Both the position numbers and the translations under genes were made by a program. 64,000 bases of DNA from Pseudomonas sp. HN11 (lineage in GTDB: Bacteria > Pseudomonadota > Gammaproteobacteria > Pseudomonadales > Pseudomonadaceae), in contig NZ_CP089985.1 in assembly GCF_021390155.1 (NCBI RefSeq), positions 3,359,001 through 3,423,000 of the forward strand, read 5' to 3'. Within the stretch, counting starts at the first letter, position 1, and each line of letters starts with the position of its first letter. Shown here piece after piece: positions 61,579-64,000 of the stretch. The notes beneath the pieces are model-generated. The model worked only from the letters and a program-made list of their open reading frames with translations. It was not told the DNA's origin and ran no database searches.

Positions 61579-64000
61579 ATGGATCGCACAACAATGAACA
61601 ACATCGAAGACATCTACTCCTTATCGCCGACCCAGCATGGTTTGCTGTTTCACAGCGTGGTCGAGCCGGACTCACGGGTGTATTACCAGCAACTGAGCCT
61701 GGAGATGAACGGTCCGGTGCAATTGCCGGCGTTTCGCGCGGCCTGGCAGGCGCTGATGCAACGCCACGCCGTGTTGCGCAGTGCGTTTTTGTGGGAAGAC
61801 CTCGACGACGCCTATCAGGTGGTGCAAACCGACGTCGGGCTGCCCCTGAGCGAGCTGGACTGGCAAGGCCATGTCGACCCGAAAACCGCGCTGCAGCAAT
61901 TGGCCCTGGAACAACGCGCACAACCGCTGGAGTTGAATGACTCGCCTCTGATGCGCCTGACCCTGGTGCGCCTGGAACCGCAGCGCTGGCACCTGATCTG
62001 GACCTTCCACCACATCATCATGGACGGCTGGAGCGTCGGCATTGCGATCCAGGAATGGCTGGCGCTCTACTACGAACACGCCCATGGCCGCCCGGCCAAC
62101 CTGGCGCCGACTCGCGCCTATCGCGACTACATCGCCTGGCTGGCGGACCAGGATATGGCTGCCACCGAAGGCTTTTGGCGTAACCAGTTGCAAGACGTCA
62201 GCGAACCGACGCCGCTGCCCGATTTCGGCTTGCGCCTGGCTCCCCCGACCGACGCACCGTGCGCCGAACGGGAAAACCGCCTGAGTGCCGACGAAACCGA
62301 GCAATTGGCGCAGTTCGCCCGCCGCCATCACCTGACGCTCAATACCCTGATCCAAGGCGCCTGGGCCCTGTTGCTCGGCCAACACGCCGGGCGCGACGAC
62401 GTGATCTACGGCGTGACCGTGGCCGGGCGCCCGGAAAACCTCGCGGCCGTCGACAGCACGGTCGGCCTGTTCATCAACACCCTGCCCCTGCGTGTGCAGT
62501 GGGCCGATAGCCCGGCGCTGGTGGACTGGCTGCAACAGTTGCAGCAAGCCAACAGCGACTTGCGCCACCACGCCTACCTGCCCCTGGGCAAGCTCAAGTC
62601 GATGAGCAAGATCGCGGCCGAGCAGGCGTTGTTCGATTCGATCCTGGTGTTCGAAAATTTCCCGGTCACCGATGCGCTCAACCAGGACGCCGGCGGCTTG
62701 AGCTTCGCCGACCCGAACCGTGAGCAGGCCACCGATGGCCTGGTCCTGACCCAAGGGCGCAACCATTTCCCGCTGTCGCTGATCGTGGTACCGGGCGAAC
62801 AGTTGCACTACCTGTTCAGCTACAACCGCAGCCGTTTCAGTGACGCTGAAATCACCCTGCTGTCGGCGCAGTTGCGCAACGTGCTATTGGCCATGGCCGC
62901 GCAACCTCAATGCCGTGTGGGCGAACTCGATTGGCTGGGGGCTGACGAACGCCAGCAGTTGCAAGCCCTGGGGTGTGGTACGCCGCTGCTTGTCCCTGAG
63001 GCATGCCTGCACCAGCGCTTTGAACAACAGGTCGCCGCCGCCCCGGACCAACCGGCGATTCGCGACCGTGAACGCGTACTCAGTTACACCGAGCTGGACC
63101 AGCGCGCCAACCGCCTCAGCCATCACCTGCGCGCCCAAGGCATCGGCCACCACAGCCTGGTCGCCCTCGCCCTGGAGCGCAGCGCCGACTTCGTCATCGC
63201 CCTGCTCGCCACGCTCAAGGCGGGTGCCGCCTACCTGCCACTGGACCTGAAACAACCCGCCGGGCGTCTGGCCGATGTGCTGCAAGACAGCCGCGCCGCC
63301 CTGCTGATCGGCGCGACAGCTTCGCCCTTGTTGGCACGCCTGGCCGAGCACACGCCGTTGTTGAGCCTGGCCGAACAGGCCGAGGCCATCGCCGCGCAGC
63401 CGGTTACCTCGCCCACCGTCGCCCACAGCCTGGATGACGCCGCCTACGTGATCTACACCTCGGGCTCCACCGGCACGCCAAAAGGAGTGGTGGTCGAGCA
63501 CCGGGCAATCGTCGACTACCTGACAGCGGTGCACAGCGTGCTCAAGCCGCCCGCCGCCGCCTGCTACGGCCTGCTGTCGAGCATTGCCGCCGACCTCGGC
63601 CACACCCAACTGTTCGGCGCGCTGTGCGGCGGTGGCAGCCTGTTGTTGGTGGATGACGAAAGCGGCTTCAGCCCATTGGCCCTGGCGGAGCTGTTCAGCC
63701 AGCACCCGGTGGACGTGCTGAAAATCACCCCGAGCCATCTGAACGGCCTGTTGCAGGCGCTGCCGGATGCACGTTTGTTGCCCCGGTCGCTGCTGGTGTT
63801 TGGCGGCGACGCGCTGCGCCCGGCGCTGCTGGCGCAGGTCAACGGCCTGGCGCCGGGGTTGCGGGTGTTCAACCACTATGGTCCGAGTGAAGCGACGGTC
63901 GGCGCAATTGCCACCGAACTCACGCCGGGTCAGCGCAACATTGCCTTGGGCCGACCGCTGCCCAATCGTCAATTGCGGGTGGTGGATGCACAGGGGCGCG
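61579..64000 (+). CDS. NRPS module 6 (C-A(Asp)..., cut by window edge)
   Basis: The 5' part (807 codons visible) of a further synthetase, running open off the right edge. The C domain (residues about 10-430) begins IYSLSPTQHGLLFHS, a D-C-L-like start that suits the upstream epimerase, and has intact HHIIMDGWS (His144). The A domain has YTSGSTGTPKGV, LSSIAADLGHTQ and HYGPSEATVG. The pocket reads D-L-T-K-V-G-H-V-G, the standard Asp code. There is no interface domain before this A domain, so a hydroxylase acting directly on the carrier-bound Asp would fit. Start: the ATG at 61,579 or, 15 bp later, at 61,594; neither has a strong ribosome site. It follows the previous gene by 39 bp. Confidence 0.88.
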   Translation, partial: MDRTTMNNIEDIYSLSPTQHGLLFHSVVEPDSRVYYQQLSLEMNGPVQLPAFRAAWQALMQRHAVLRSAFLWEDLDDAYQVVQTDVGLPLSELDWQGHVDPKTALQQLALEQRAQPLELNDSPLMRLTLVRLEPQRWHLIWTFHHIIMDGWSVGIAIQEWLALYYEHAHGRPANLAPTRAYRDYIAWLADQDMAATEGFWRNQLQDVSEPTPLPDFGLRLAPPTDAPCAERENRLSADETEQLAQFARRHHLTLNTLIQGAWALLLGQHAGRDDVIYGVTVAGRPENLAAVDSTVGLFINTLPLRVQWADSPALVDWLQQLQQANSDLRHHAYLPLGKLKSMSKIAAEQALFDSILVFENFPVTDALNQDAGGLSFADPNREQATDGLVLTQGRNHFPLSLIVVPGEQLHYLFSYNRSRFSDAEITLLSAQLRNVLLAMAAQPQCRVGELDWLGADERQQLQALGCGTPLLVPEACLHQRFEQQVAAAPDQPAIRDRERVLSYTELDQRANRLSHHLRAQGIGHHSLVALALERSADFVIALLATLKAGAAYLPLDLKQPAGRLADVLQDSRAALLIGATASPLLARLAEHTPLLSLAEQAEAIAAQPVTSPTVAHSLDDAAYVIYTSGSTGTPKGVVVEHRAIVDYLTAVHSVLKPPAAACYGLLSSIAADLGHTQLFGALCGGGSLLLVDDESGFSPLALAELFSQHPVDVLKITPSHLNGLLQALPDARLLPRSLLVFGGDALRPALLAQVNGLAPGLRVFNHYGPSEATVGAIATELTPGQRNIALGRPLPNRQLRVVDAQGR

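Overview
The window reads as the chromosome of a fluorescent Pseudomonas (P. fluorescens/corrugata-type). The evidence is high-GC coding with Pseudomonas-style Shine-Dalgarno sites, a lipopeptide-siderophore NRPS locus of the corrugatin/ornicorrugatin/histicorrugatin kind, and a Pseudomonas-type two-partner secretion locus. No rRNA, tRNA, CRISPR array or intact insertion sequence was seen.

Region 1 (1-17,430, minus strand) is a contact-dependent-inhibition/two-partner-secretion locus. A TpsB/CdiB transporter (15,595-17,316) is followed by a 3,905-residue TpsA/CdiA exoprotein (3,844-15,561) with a C-terminal nuclease-like toxin module. An immunity-type gene lies 1 nt after it (3,312-3,842), then a small lipoprotein gene (2,444-3,052). 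A second, near-identical transporter gene (35-1,756) carries a copy of the same 112-bp upstream region. By alignment with the first copy, the start codon of a second exoprotein gene falls exactly at base 1, so the locus is probably a tandem CDI array continuing to the left.

Region 2 (17,630-30,835) is a divergent metabolic cluster I cannot match to a known pathway. Leftward: aldo/keto reductase, condensation-fold acyltransferase, MFS exporter, phytanoyl-CoA-dioxygenase-like Fe(II)/2OG enzyme and a tautomerase with an N-terminal proline. Rightward, in a tightly overlapping operon: GH3-type acyl-adenylating amide synthetase, alpha/beta hydrolase with a Cys nucleophile, enolase-superfamily (MLE subgroup) enzyme, ThDP enzyme, FAH-fold enzyme, Dabb-fold protein and an SDR lacking the catalytic Tyr/Lys. 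A TetR-type regulator follows, with a palindromic operator just upstream. This is the best candidate for an undescribed system: it has an exporter, a regulator and two different acyl-joining enzymes, but no PKS or NRPS.

Region 3 (30,969-64,000) is a lipopeptide siderophore locus. Leftward from a divergent control region with a plausible Fur box (38,963-38,981) run a TonB-dependent receptor, diaminobutyrate aminotransferase, and the adaptor and inner-membrane subunits of an RND pump. Rightward run a SyrP-like hydroxylase, a fatty-acyl-AMP ligase/ACP/C protein, a second SyrP-like hydroxylase, a one-module NRPS with a degenerate C-like 'interface' domain, a four-module 4,636-residue NRPS ending in an epimerase, and a further NRPS cut by the right edge. 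Reading the A-domain pockets by eye gives fatty acyl - His (beta-OH expected) - Dab - unassigned - Ser - D-Ser - Asp (beta-OH expected) - continuing beyond the window. The two hydroxylases supply the hydroxy-His and hydroxy-Asp iron ligands, dat supplies Dab, and the receptor and pump handle uptake and probably export.
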